64,000 nucleotides of DNA, from NCBI GenBank assembly GCA_037178975.1, contig JASJZH010000002.1, positions 7,925,501-7,989,500 of the forward strand. Reading direction: 5' to 3'. The notes below the pieces were generated by a model. The model ran no database searches and had not been told where the DNA came from. It saw only the letters and a program-made list of their open reading frames with translations. Shown piece by piece: positions 1 through 11,092 of the stretch; position 1 is the stretch's first letter; every line of letters starts with the position of its first letter. Position numbers and translations under genes: made by a program. The stretch is from Oscheius tipulae (taxonomy: Eukaryota; Nematoda; Chromadorea; Rhabditida; Rhabditidae).

Positions 1-718
1 TGAGAGGAAGGAACCGTCCGTCTATTTCTTACGCGACATGGCTTGCTCTGCGGTTCAGGGTGCTTTGAACATAGCAGGATTATCGGAGTCGACAGATCGA
101 GCAAGTCTCTTTCTAGACAGTGACAGAGACTCATACTCATACTGTGTTTCAGACTTTCGAATGGAGAAGCGTTGCATCTCTCTCGAAGAATTCGCCAATA
201 TCATTGAAGGAGAGCCGTTTGATGAAGGCTGTGCTACTGCCGAAGACGGAATGATCAACTACTGTCTCTGTAAGGGAGAGAAGTGTAATACTGGAACCCT
301 GTTGAGTCAGGCGCAGTCGAGCGGGTAAGCATAGAGTGAGACAGAGAGATAGAAAGATAGAGAGATAATGAGATAGAGAGACAGATAGACAGAGAGACAG
401 ATAGACAGAGAGACAGTCGATGAGTCACCCTTCAGAGTCAGAGACGTCCTGGAATCTGCCAGAAGACCTGCACCGAAGGAGAACTCCGTAGAAGAGATCG
501 AAGATCTTCCAAGGGTACCGGCCAGAGACAGGGAGACAGAGAGACAGCCAGTAGTGGCTAACGGAGCCCCGACCCACATGGAACCTATGGAGAAACCAAG
601 GAAAAGCGCAGAGGACGAGGAACTAGAGCTTAGGAGACAGCAATGGGCTGAGGCTGATCTCAGTTCAGCTCCTGCTGTTGCCCTTATACTACCAGTTATA
701 GCAGCTCTGGTGCTGTAA
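1..718 (+). CDS. 3' part of a Ly6/three-finger-like GPI-anchored protein (partial)
   Basis: Three exons are seen: <1-59, 153-324 and 436-718. Both junctions keep frame (phase 1, then phase 2). The first part ends in a Cys-containing stretch. The middle exon carries a late Cys pattern with C-L-C-x4-C-N, as in the C-terminal finger of Ly6/uPAR-like domains. The last exon is a charged linker ending in a hydrophobic tail (APAVALILPVIAALVL) directly before TAA, which looks like a GPI-attachment signal. The 5' end, including any signal peptide, lies outside the window. The second intron consists mostly of GACAGAGA-type repeats. The Ly6 assignment rests on the Cys pattern only; another small Cys-rich ectodomain is possible. 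Confidence 0.6.
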
Positions 719-811
719 CTGTCACTGTCCAAAGCCCTGTCCATCCCCTGAAACTCGCTCACAGTATGGGTCAATTGTGATAAATACATATTTAACAATG
801 AATAACAATGT

Positions 812-2279
812 TCAGCTCTTTCCGTACATTTTGGTCCATTTGTTCAGTAGCTGGGGCAGGAGCATGATGTTCAGATTGTTGTTGTCCACATTGGGAGTGT
901 AGTCGTTGATGAGGAGGTAGGGGACCTGAAAACAGTCCCTGTCACTTCTCTGGCTCAAAATAGCTGTCCCTCACACCCATCCAATAAAATGAATGAAAAA
1001 CCTCGACAATGGGGTGTGGTCGAGTGGACATAGTCTTTTGGGCAGCAGCCCTCTGCAGTTGAATGCCCCTCTCGCCGTCGTAACACTGCCTAGAAAAAAG
1101 TGACTGACCAGCAGCTGTCAACTACGGACCTGATTTGTCTATACTGGCTCCGAATGAAGGCACTGCATTGTTGAAGACTGCCCTCCACTGAATGGTGACT
1201 GAGGGTTCTCTCGAAGCAGACAAGGAACGGGAGTGCACCCTTGACCTAGGAATTCGTGACTCTTGACACGGGGACAGAGAGACAGACCTTTAAAACGTCG
1301 ATCACACAGGACATCAGACGATTGGCATCACATTCTTTCTGCCCGTGGTTGCAGGAGAAAGAGCCGTCCTGGAAGAACAGTGAGAGATTAGGGGCCAGCT
1401 GTGTGGACATGGATTAATGACTGGTGCCATGGGAGCAAAAAATGGGGAAAGCAGGCAATCAAGAACCATGCTCAAAGTCTTGTCGAAGCGTGACTGTCTC
1501 TTCCTTCACTCACCCTGAGAATCCGTGCATTTCCCCAGGGTACAAGTTCCAGTTCGAACTGGCCTCGGAACTGGTTAAAAATCGTTCCCAGCTGATTTGC
1601 AATGAACCTGGAAGAACATTCTACACATCTCGTACTCGTCATTTCGCCAATTAGGCGTGTCGCAGTCCAAATTATTTCAATCTCTGCTCTGCTTTCTCAC
1701 GTTACCTACTTCCTTTTTCTTTCCTTCACTCACTTTTGACAGTAGGGACACAATGCCTCGAAGATGAGAGAGATCTTCAATGGGGGTCTCCGCTGCTTCA
1801 AAGCGTCACACTGTCTGGTGACTCCACATTGTTGAGCGGCTTGAGGAGAGTCGCACCTGGAAAGAGGATAGTGAGACAGAGAGACAGTGGGTCCCATACC
1901 AAAGATCCGGTGGAATATCGCAGTTTTGCTGCTGGGGTGCAGGAGGCTGATATGCTGGGTAGTTGCCGTGGGAAACCTGGAAGTCTATACCATTGTTTGC
2001 GGGGTTTAAAATCACCTGTGGCTGACTGTGGCTCGGATACTGGGTCTGGAAGGCTTTAACCTGGTTCTCCCTCTGCTGCTGCTGTTGCAAGGCCTCTCTC
2101 TGTTGCTGCTGTTGCTGCTGCAAAAGCTGCTGATGATTTTGTTGCTGCTGCTGGTAGTATTGAGAGTTATGAGGATACTGGTGCTGGTTGTAAGAGTACG
2201 GGTGTTGCTGCTGCTGGGGATGCTGGTAGCCAGAACTCGTCTGGAGCAGTGGTAGGAGAGGAAGAAGTCCGAGCAGCAT
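812..2279 (-). CDS. GILT-like lysosomal/secreted thiol reductase with Gln-rich N-terminal extension
   Basis: Seven exons join in frame (complement 812-925, 1002-1089, 1130-1245, 1288-1368, 1514-1607, 1734-1856, 1900-2279), giving about 331 residues. A signal peptide (MLLGLLPLLPLL) is followed by about 80 residues dominated by Gln runs. The GILT core then appears in order: N-C-D-I-P-P-D-L-W-C entry, C-P-Y-C active site, L-V-P-W-G-N-A, and the signature C-N-H-G-Q-K-E-C, with later paired Cys and V-P-Y-L-L-I-N near the end. GILT enzymes reduce protein disulfides at acidic pH in the endolysosomal route. A possible upstream ATG-less extension was rejected because a cag acceptor sits about 20 bases before the chosen ATG. 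The Gln-rich insert is unusual for the family. The family call is firm. Confidence 0.9.
2060..2230 (-). repeat. CAG/CAA-type glutamine-coding repeats
   Basis: Trinucleotide-like tracts (tgc/ttg on the plus strand) encode the Gln runs of the GILT-like protein. The tracts are interrupted by Asn, His and Tyr codons, so they are not a pure expansion. On the plus strand the same bases give a spurious Leu-rich ORF. Confidence 0.75.
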
Positions 2280-4129
2280 GAGAGGCACACGTATGTCTGA
2301 AGCGGGGGGCAACTGCCCTTCGGCAATAAACTATCGGAGACAGCTGCTAACAAAGTGAGAGAGGATCTGACCACTGGGAAATTGTTAGGAGCCTCTGCCT
2401 CTGCCTCTGTCTCTGTCCTCACCTTCCAGATGTTCAAGTACAAATCCCCTCTCCAAACTTTTCATACTTCTTAGCCCTAGCGCTTCCAAAACCCAGACTT
2501 TTTCAAAAACAGTTGGTCAGCTGAGAAAAAGATAATCGGAGATCACGGTTGTACTACCCGTCATGCTCATTGACTCATAACCACGAGGAACTAGTATGAG
2601 GGTGGGAAACCCAATGGGAATTTCACAGGAATAGAAATACGGGATAATGACGTTCAGAGTAGCCCTACACGTAATGAAGTGCTCCTTTTTAAACGACCAG
2701 CTTGAATGTTTCCAAACCAATTTCCGTTCCTGTCGAGTCTGTTTCTCTGTTAATAGAGCCACAAACGACGGCGCTGTATAACTGTGGCGATGTTAAGTTA
2801 TGTCTCACTGTCTCTCTGTCTGTCTACCTCTTGAAATCTCCCAAAGACTCACACTCTCCCGCGAGTATTCTCATTACGTCGCCTTAAAGTGGCAACATTT
2901 GTCCCCCTCTTCCGTCTCGTCGTCTCTCGGAGAGAATCACAATTCGGATGCAAATTTGGGGCCAGCTCCCATCAAACAGAGGGACAGAGTCCAATTGAAA
3001 TGGAGTCCTTATAGGCTATCCTCTGTTTTGACTCATTCCCATGGATTTGTTCGAGAGTCTTCTTCTATTTTGAAACATTTCAAGTGGTTAGGCTTTCCCG
3101 CTCACTGTCCCCTTCTCTGGTCACTTCCTGATCCCCGTCGCAACATTCCCTCTTCAGAATCCGAAAAAGGCTCATTTCGCTATTCATTCTCTCCCTGACA
3201 AGCGCCTTGAAAAGGAACGGGGATCCAAAATTGACTCGGGTATTTCTCGCTCATCCTGTTTCCTAATACACAGTAGTAGTGACTGTGCTTTGCGGAAAAA
3301 ATGAGCACAAGAATGGTAATGCCAGTGATCCAAGACTTACTGGAACTTGACCTAGGCTTATTCCTGCCTAATCCTAATCTGGGAGATTAGAAAAAGACCA
3401 AATTCTAGTAGCTGTCTGGAATTTGAGTGCACTTGTACCCATTCTCTTTACCTCTGTCTCTCTGTCTCTCTGTTTCTCTGCTCGTTTGCTTGTATGTCTC
3501 TCTATCTCCCACGGAACCAATCTGCCCATCTAATCCAACTCCGTTCCCACACTTTTTCCCCGGATTCCTTGCAAAGTTTTCCATAATGACAACATTTCCA
3601 TGTCAGTGCCCATCAAAGGAAAACTTAATTCATCACTTTCACAAATATTTGTCCATAGAAGCTCTGTACTCTTACTTGTAGGCGTGCCCTTGCTTCTTCT
3701 CCTTTTCTTTCTTCCAGAACAGTAATTGTAGTGAGTGGAAATGTGTTTTCCAACTCCAGTGTTTTGGTTCAGTACTAGAATGTTATTGAAGCTGGCCTGG
3801 CTGACATCTTGTCCCTCACGGACTTGCCATTCTTATAAATTGCAAGAAGTAGGAGGGATGAGTAAACACTACGTAGCACAGACTCACTTCTTAGCTCCAT
3901 GGGGACATCCAGTCACTTTTCGATTTCTGATCAAGTCAGACTGTTCCTTGTTCAGTTGTTCAGTGAGAGAGACAGAGATAAAGATAGTCCATTCCTGTCC
4001 GTACAAATCACACTTCACCCTATACCCATTTCTTAATCCGCCTAATCTGTGGGTGGGTAGTAGCCTTTTTGGTAGTCTGTCCGCCTTCTTGCCCTTCTTG
4101 TCTCTCCCATTCCCTCCTCTTTTTGCAGA
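2280..4129. other. Intergenic stretch, no supported gene
   Basis: A cag acceptor lies just upstream of the GILT ATG and may mark its trans-splice site. The rest holds scattered TCTCTGTC-type repeats. Open frames here lack splice-consistent continuation or recognisable domains. Confidence 0.5.
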
Positions 4130-4508
4130 ATGTTGAGGCTACTCTTCCTACTCTCCATTGCTACAGTTCTGGTCAGCTGTGATGGTCTCGAAGATGGTAT
4201 TGCTGACGAGCCAGTTAGGGAAGAAGGAGACAAGCAGTGAGTTATTGAGACAGAGAGAGAGAGACAAAGAGACAGAGGGACAGAAAGATAGAGAGACAAA
4301 GATTCATTTCAGAGGACACATGGCTGTCATTCGACCTGACTACACTCTTTGGAAGATGGTCAAAGTACTGAAGAACATGTTCGACTCAAGAACAGAGAAG
4401 AGGAGACAGAGAGATTTGGTCGAGGTTCAGGATGACATTGATGACCTGAGGAGTGAGCCAATTCGACAACAGGCTCTTCGAGCCCGACGTCTACTCTTCA
4501 ACTTTTGA
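4130..4508 (+). CDS. Small secreted protein, unknown family
   Basis: Two exons (4130-4236 and 4313-4508) join in phase 2 and encode about 100 residues. The ATG follows a tttttgcag acceptor by one base, which fits trans-splicing. The start is a clean signal peptide (MLRLLFLLSIATVLVSC). The mature part is highly charged, with E-K-R-R-Q-R in the middle and R-A-R-R near the C-terminus, which could be prohormone-type cleavage sites. There is one Cys, at the signal end. The intron is mostly GACAGAGA repeat. AATAAA occurs at 4604-4609, about 95 bases after the stop. It could be a peptide precursor; I do not recognise the family. Confidence 0.7.
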
Positions 4509-4872
4509 TTCATTTTCCAATATCTATGTTTCTATACCTGATCTCTCTCGTGATTCTATGTTGTGACCAATATATTCACTTGTTGCGTACTCTGTTCTGT
4601 AGTAATAAAGGAATTTCTAGAGAATCAATGTCTGTTGTGTAAGTCGGAGCCTCTCTGTCTATCTGTTTCTCTGTTTCTCTCTCTCTCTCTCTGCTGATTC
4701 AGGCTCCTAGCTTGTGTTCATGACCTGGTGCCAGGCTGCACCAGGGGCTAAATCTCATTGAAAATGTCCATTAGAAATGCTAATCCTCAGTGAGGCGAGA
4801 ATGGAAAAAGAAGAAGAACAAGGGAACGCGTTGTTGCAAAGGGGGGCGACAGAGACAATGAAAGTAAAAAGT

Positions 4873-5542
4873 TTAGAATTCTTCACAGGCGAAAAAGTTC
4901 TGCGTGGGGATGTGGAAGAGCTGACAGCGACCGTCGAGACAGCGACATTTGCCTCCTCTTGACCGGCTGCTTCCGATTTCGAGACGTTTTCCTCTGGACG
5001 GGGCTAAAAATCGAAAATATTGACACTGTCTCTTTGAATTCAGAGGCCACTGATACGACAGTTGTGTATGGTTTGAAATATGAAGCCACAAGCACTACAG
5101 TTAGACAGCGCTTTCGTTTGTGGTCTCATTCTCTGTTTCTATCATTACGTTTTTCTATTAATAGTCGCACGAGCCTAATTAAGAAAAGAGAGTATTTTGA
5201 CTCTAGAACCCTCTCTCTCCCTCTACTTTGACGTCATTTCTTAGCCCCACGTGTTGCAACGTCCCAATGAACTTCTAAGCCGTGTGAGAGAACAATTGTA
5301 GAGGGAGAGAGCAAGAGACAAACATGTTTGCTGGGGCTCACCGGAGAGACTCAAGGGATGACCGAACGCGTCGACGGCTTCTGTCCTCCAGCAGTGGAAG
5401 GCTGCCTCACACTCTTTACCCATCTGAACTGGTCTGTCTAGACGGTACGCGAGAGACTCACCAAGACTGAATTGTCGAACTGTGCTGAGACTGCGAGCAG
5501 GACTGCCATTAGGGAGCATAACAACAGAGTGACGTAACCCAT
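4873..5542 (-). CDS. Small cysteine-rich secreted protein, unknown family
   Basis: Three exons (complement 4873-5003, 5342-5423, 5462-5542) join in phases 0 and 1 and give about 97 residues. A signal peptide (MGYVTLLLCSLMAVLLAVSA) is followed by an exon with C-x5-C-W. The last exon has a basic stretch with G-K-R and the motif G-K-C-R-C-L-D-G-R-C, and ends F-F-A-C-E-E-F. Six Cys remain in the mature part, so three disulfides are possible. K-R between the two Cys groups could be a processing site. No homologue comes to mind; defence peptide, hormone or cuticle component are all open. Confidence 0.7.
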
Positions 5543-5910
5543 TCTGGAAGAAGGCTGCTTGTTGGAGGTTAAGGTGTTATAGGTATCTAGAGATGTGGGA
5601 GAAACGATCGGTCGGGGACAGAGAGAGAGACACACAGAGACAGGAATACAGGGGGACAGAGAGACAGACAGTGAGAGACAGAGGGACAGAGAGACCATGA
5701 AATAGGTTGCGACAGAGAGATGTAGAGATAGAGAATAGAAAGAGAGGAAGTTAAAAGGTGTACTGACAAGAAAATGGGGCTGAACCAGATGGAACACGAT
5801 AAAGAGAACTCTAACGAGAAACAGCTGAATTTCAGTTGTAAGAACTGTGAGACTTTGAAAAGACTATGTGGAAAAGGGGCAGCTGGGATTTTTGGTTCTT
5901 GTCGTTCAGA

Positions 5911-6185
5911 ATGATAAAGTCAAAAAAGGCTGAGACAGCGAAACATAGACAGAGAAAGAGAGACTACGTAATCCAAACCTATTCTCTGAAAACGCTCCCA
6001 ATTAAAAAAGGGGGACATCTGGTCCCTGGCTCTCTAAAAGGATGGCAGATCCCCCGTACTTTCTCGTAAAGAAAGGGATGGGGACATTGTTTATAATTTT
6101 CCAGGGAGCGCACATTAGTGGTTCGCCTCGTCCAGAAGTTGGTTATTGGATTCGAGACAATCAGTTCCTTCCAAAGCAGCTTTAG
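5911..6185 (+). CDS. Possible two-exon micro-ORF
   Basis: An ATG lies one base after a gttcag acceptor. The ORF runs to 5967, where gtaatc could be a donor. A phase-compatible exon at 6105-6185 follows a good ttttccag acceptor and ends with TAG. Together they would encode 45 residues, a basic N-terminus then an uncharged part with no Cys or signal peptide. Support is only splice-site logic, so this could easily be chance. Confidence 0.22.
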
Positions 6186-7770
6186 GAGGTAAGTTTCATA
6201 TTTGCTCAGTCGAAAAAATGTCTAGAGGAATCAGAACACGAGTCGGGGGCAGGAAGCGCATAAATATTAGAAAATCAGTATCTTTTATTAATGTAGCGTG
6301 GAAAGTTAATCCGTAGAAGCGAGATACTGATTGTTGAACTTGGGGGTGGGCTTTAATTGTCCCCCGTGTCTCTGTCTCTCTGTCTCTCTGTCTCTCCGTG
6401 TCCCTCCCAGTCTTGCTCTTCTTTATTGCTCTGCCAAAAGCAGTAAAATTCTTCAAAACAAGGGAACTCTTGTAAACCTATGCTCCCTTTTGCGCTGCAA
6501 TTAGTCCAACTCCGGACTGAATTCAGAACCGAGTTATAAATGTGTAAGTTAGGAGGGGTTTTCAAAGTAGACAGATGATCATCTTTGGGAAGTTGTACTA
6601 GCAGGACAGCAGGAACTGTTTGATAGACAGAGAGACAGGAACTGGGAAAGGCGGAAAGTTTTGAAGTCTGTGGATTAGGAACAGTGAAATGAACAGGAGA
6701 GAGAGACAGGTTGATAGAACCACCAAAGGCGTTGAAGAAGACAGCAAAATTGGGAAAGAGACAGTAGGGCAAAGAGGCAGAGAGAGTACGACCAAATGAC
6801 AGACTAACAGTGATGGTGTGGTTCAGAATACCCTGACAAAGAGTAGAGAGATAGCAAGACAGCTAGATCCAATTGATCACGTGGTAACAGACCCAAGATT
6901 CCAGTAGCCTAACCACTGATTCGAAACCATAACAATAGGAGTGTTAGGGTTGGGACCAGTGATCCGTGACTACCATCCCAGGGCGCTCGTCTCTCTCTCT
7001 CTCTCTCTCTGCCTAAACATTAAGGTACAGTTTTTTGTTAGCCTTACTATGTCCAACGCTGGTACAAAACACCATTACCTAACTTTCTAATCTCAATACA
7101 AAGCTGCTGTATATGCTTATCCCTCTAGAGCATAACAGTATCAAACAGGTCGCCGCATACCCATAGGTTCAGAGAACCCTATGAAAGAGTATAAAAGGGT
7201 AGAGGTTAGTATGGTGCAAACATCGCGAACAGTTTTGAAGATAAAAGTACAAAGATCTCATGATAGACGTCACGTTCGAAATTAAACTCACATGAATAGA
7301 GCATCATTGAGATTTATGTCTCGGAAAGAACACTTCCCCTCCTCAACAAATAAGGATCATTATCGAGGAAGGAAGGTGTCCGCAAAGAGATCATTCTGCT
7401 TTTTTCACAGGACGTCGAGAGGCGTAATTCAACTTCCAGGGTCGTCATTCGACCCGAGCTACTTAGAAAATAGCGCCTACGTTCGGGTTCCCAGAGAAAT
7501 TTAAGACGGACATATGAGAACAAGGTGTGAGGGACAGTGACGATGACAGAGAGACAGAGTGACAGAGCGACGGAGAGGCAGACCCTCACCCTCTCATAAA
7601 CACAATTAAAGCAATCGGAAAGGAAGGGTTCTCCGGGAGATAAGCCCCTTCGGAAAATGGGGTCTTTTGCCGCAACGAGTAATTAGCTCTCAACTCCTCC
7701 CCATCTTCTAATTTTCGAAACAGGTAAAAGGGGAAACAATTATACGCTTATCTGGAATCCTGATTTCCAG
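6186..7770. other. Intergenic stretch, no supported gene
   Basis: It contains TCTCTGTC/GACAGAGA blocks near 6360-6410, 6625-6800 and 6985-7010. A minus-strand ORF at 6353-6772 reads partly through the simple repeat and was not accepted. Confidence 0.45.
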
Positions 7771-9628
7771 ATGCTTCGACTATTGTGGCCAATAGGCCTC
7801 TTCATCTTGATACAGGCCACTGAGAGCAGGAGACATCGGAAGAGTAACGAGGTAGGATTCAATAAGTATAAGTTCACAAATTGGCGTACTAGGGAAGTAC
7901 GTATGATAAAGGAATTTTAGGAAGAATTCGCAACAAAGTTGAGAAAAACAAATAGCTGTCGACAGATTACCAAGACGATCGGTAGCAAGAAAAGTTCATA
8001 AGATTGGTGAAGTACTTCCTCTGACCTGGTGCTTTTGACAGAAACGTAGTTAAGTGTGTATCATGACTGTTCCATGAGATCAAAATGTTCGAAGATCCGT
8101 TGGTAACTTGTAGCAGGGCCGGAAGAAAATTTGTATCAGTTGGACAGACAACAAGCATGTGGCAAAAAGTTCGAAAAGACTGAGACAGACATACAGAGAA
8201 ACACAGAGAGAGTGAAAAGGTGGGAACCCTTAGAAGGATCTGGTGTTCAAGGAAGTTGGTTTCACTTCCTGACTCAATAGACCGTGCAAACTTTTTTAGG
8301 CTTGAAATCTGTTGGAACCAAGGTTCCAGAAGCAAGTAACAAAAGGTCAGAAACCACCACGTTTCCAGGATTTCTAAATTAGAGGAATCGTACGGGCTGT
8401 TTGCTCTCGAAAGTCACAATAGGCGAGGCAATATGGGAGGAGACTAAATAGCCCTATAGTATCAAGAATCTGTGTGAGGGGTGGGGGTGTCCCCACGGGG
8501 CTGCTACTTGAGCACTAACTCGATTTCTTGGGGACCTAAAGGACTGGCGTCATGACTGTTTTTCTTCCTCTCTGAGTGTTTACTGTAACGACCTGGAACA
8601 TTAAATTTTCTTGTCACGGAGTGGGGGGAGGGGTTCATTAAAATGCAAGGCGAGGGAGTTAAATCATGCAAAGTCGGCGGGCAAAACATGGAAGTGCGTG
8701 GGGTTTAAGAGGCAGAGACAAGGAGAGAGTAAGGTCACATTGGGACCTAGAGGCTAATTTGTTAGAACTGAAATATGAGGGGATCGGGTACGTGATTCGG
8801 ACCTGAGCACAAAGTACAGAGGCAGACAGATAGAGACGTGGTGAATTCAAAAGTTGACGTGTAACTTCGAAATGAGAGCTCGAACGTCAAATAAACAAAA
8901 GAATAGGAGGAGACAGCAGTCGCGCGGAAAATGAACAGGGAGAGACGAAGGAGCAAAAAGTCGGAGCGTTCCTAATTATAGAGTAATTTGTTGCACGCTA
9001 AACTGTTCATCTTTAGGTCGGAATTGTGAACTTGGCCGGTGCTAATGTCAGGCTCCGCTGTCAATCTGTCCTCGTCGATCACCGGGACCACTTTCTTCCT
9101 CCTTCCAGCCAATTTCGCTTCAGATTTGTGGACATTGATCGTGGTAGGAAAGAAAACAGAACAATTAGACACGGGTTCATTGGAAGAGCCTATACGAGAC
9201 AGAGAGACAGGGAGACAAAGACAGAGAGGCGGAAAGACTGAGAAACAGAGAGCGACCCATGCTAATAGGTACAGAGACATAATAGCCCTCCGCTTATAAG
9301 GGGTCCCCAGATTGATGACAGTCATCGGAACTTGTGACCCTTGGAGGGCGGCTTACGTCTTTTTCCAAGACCCTATTACTCTTTTTGTCAGGAAATCAGC
9401 ATTTTTGGTGCGATGCCTACGGACTTTTTGGGTTCCTGGAGACGTTTGATGTCTACGGACGAGTAGCTCCAAGCAGAAGCAACATTACGTGGTCCGTTAC
9501 TATCACTGTCACTGTTACTGTCATCTTTCAGGTTCATCAAGCAGGACGGTCTCTACGTGGATACTGACAAGACACGAGTTCATGAATGGACCTGGAATTA
9601 TCCTCCCTTCTCTTCCTATGCTGAATAG
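7771..9628 (+). CDS. Secreted protein of unknown family
   Basis: Exons 7771-7851, 9017-9143, 9392-9491 and 9532-9628 join with matching phases (0, 1, 2), giving about 134 residues. The ATG directly follows a gatttccag acceptor. The signal peptide is MLRLLWPIGLFILIQATES. The mature part has two Cys, one in an R-L-R-C-Q-S segment and one in F-W-C-D-A-Y, and several aromatic stretches, ending W-T-W-N-Y-P-P-F-S-S-Y-A-E. The overall look is a small beta-sheet ectodomain. The first intron is long (about 1.17 kb) for this genome, so a short exon inside it may have been missed. I do not recognise the family. Confidence 0.65.
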
Positions 9629-11092
9629 ATTCTGTTTTCAAAAAAGAGCTGAACCATCGCAACAGTTGGCGTCGTCTGCCTAGTGGCCGGTCTGATCTAA
9701 TAGATGTTTCATCTTGCATTCCGCGGCTGCGCGCCTGCCTTCTCCCCTCTCTCTATTATAGTCTCCTTTGCATAAAAAACACCTTGTACCCACTTTTTGA
9801 GAAACGCATTCTATGTCTACTGTAGAGTTCAGACACAATGTATGTATTATACAGGGAGAGAGTCTCTCAATAAACCCTCTAAACTATCATTACGGCGATC
9901 ACATCGATCTTTGCTACCTCCTCACGTGGAGGGGGACTGGGCTTGCTCTCGGCTCTCAGCTGACATATTTCCAGTCATCATAAACAACTAGTTTCAGTCC
10001 TTTCCAGTGCAATTTGTACTCGAGATAGATAGAGAGACAGAGACGTAGAGACAAAGAGGCAGAGGGACAGAGAGACAGAGAGACAGAGAGACAGACAAGC
10101 TGACAGTGACAGTGACAGTAACAGTGATAGAGTTTTCAACCGCTCTAGAAACAGCAAGTCTCTGTACTATGTACCCATCCTCGTTACGAAACCCCCAAGC
10201 CGCTAGATTGACCTGGAAGAGTCACCAGACCACCAGGGCCATCACTATAAATAGCTGAGATTTCCTGGACCCAGAGTACGGTCGTGTTTGTCAATCATTA
10301 TTGGGGCTTCCCTTATCACACTGTCTCTCCCATTAGCATCGACTTTTAAAGATCACACTAGGCGCCACATGAACAGCATGCTGTTTAGCAAATACCCTGA
10401 TTGTTTTTGTTTTCAGTCAGAAGTCGTGGCTGTCTCTCTGTCTATCGGTCCCTGTCTCTCGGTCTCTCTGTCTCTGTCTTTCTACCCAGATTTTCCAAAA
10501 CACTGTTCATGCTTTTTTCTGTCCTTTGTATCTTGTCCTATGACACCTAGGCAATGAAACATTCCATTGTTTGCCCATCACACGCGCTCTCGATTGCCAG
10601 GTCGCTTTCTGCGACTGCCACTGGTGGCTTCCTCGAACTGTGTTATCGTGTCTGGACAGGTGACCGCTAGCTAGCTGTGCTCTTTACTGCCAGTCCGGAG
10701 GAATTTGTAGCTGACTGTCGCCACGTCGCTCGGTGCTCATCTCTTAAAACTGTTCCTTCCTTATTGAGTCTAAGGCTCCGTTTCTGTCCCGGAAACTGCG
10801 TCACACTTTTTCCCGTTTTCCACGTGCCCCTTGATTGATGGCTAGTCCACTTTGTTCTGATAAAAAGCCCAAGCAACCTTTCTCTATCCCTTCTCCTAGC
10901 CATACCAAGAGTTCAAAGGTCCGTTGATAATTCTTTGCAGCTCTGACCCTGTTATTGGGACCACCCCCTAGACGAGGTGTTCCTTTATCTCACAGGGTGC
11001 AAGTGTACTCTCGTCCGGTCAAGCGAAGCTATCCAGTCTCTCTGTCTCTCAGTCGCTTCACCGCCTCTCTCACTCTCATTCTCTCTTCCAGG
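9629..11092. other. Intergenic stretch upstream of glycerol kinase
   Basis: No supported gene. A dense GACAGAGA block lies at about 10020-10095 and merges into GTGACA-type repeats at 10100-10125. A gataaaaagcc sequence near 10858 is a possible TATA-like element for the downstream gene. The 200 bases before 11093 are rich in TCTCTGTC. Confidence 0.45.
10028..10125. repeat. GACAGAGA / GTGACA simple-repeat block
   Basis: Tandem 8-mers close to GACAGAGA run from about 10030 and are followed without a gap by hexamers close to GTGACA. Both units share the GACAG core. This is one of the clearest blocks of the repeat that fills introns and spacers across the window. Confidence 0.85.

Noticed and set aside
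2028-2255. Plus-strand Leu-rich ORF
   Set aside because: Antisense reading of the Gln codons of the GILT-like gene.
6353-6772. Minus ORF of 139 codons
   Set aside because: Its C-terminal part is translated GACAGAGA repeat and the frame crosses likely splice-like sites without benefit.
10028-10125. Tandem GACAGAGA array as a CRISPR-like array
   Set aside because: Units are 6-8 bases with no spacers, in a eukaryotic intron-rich genome.
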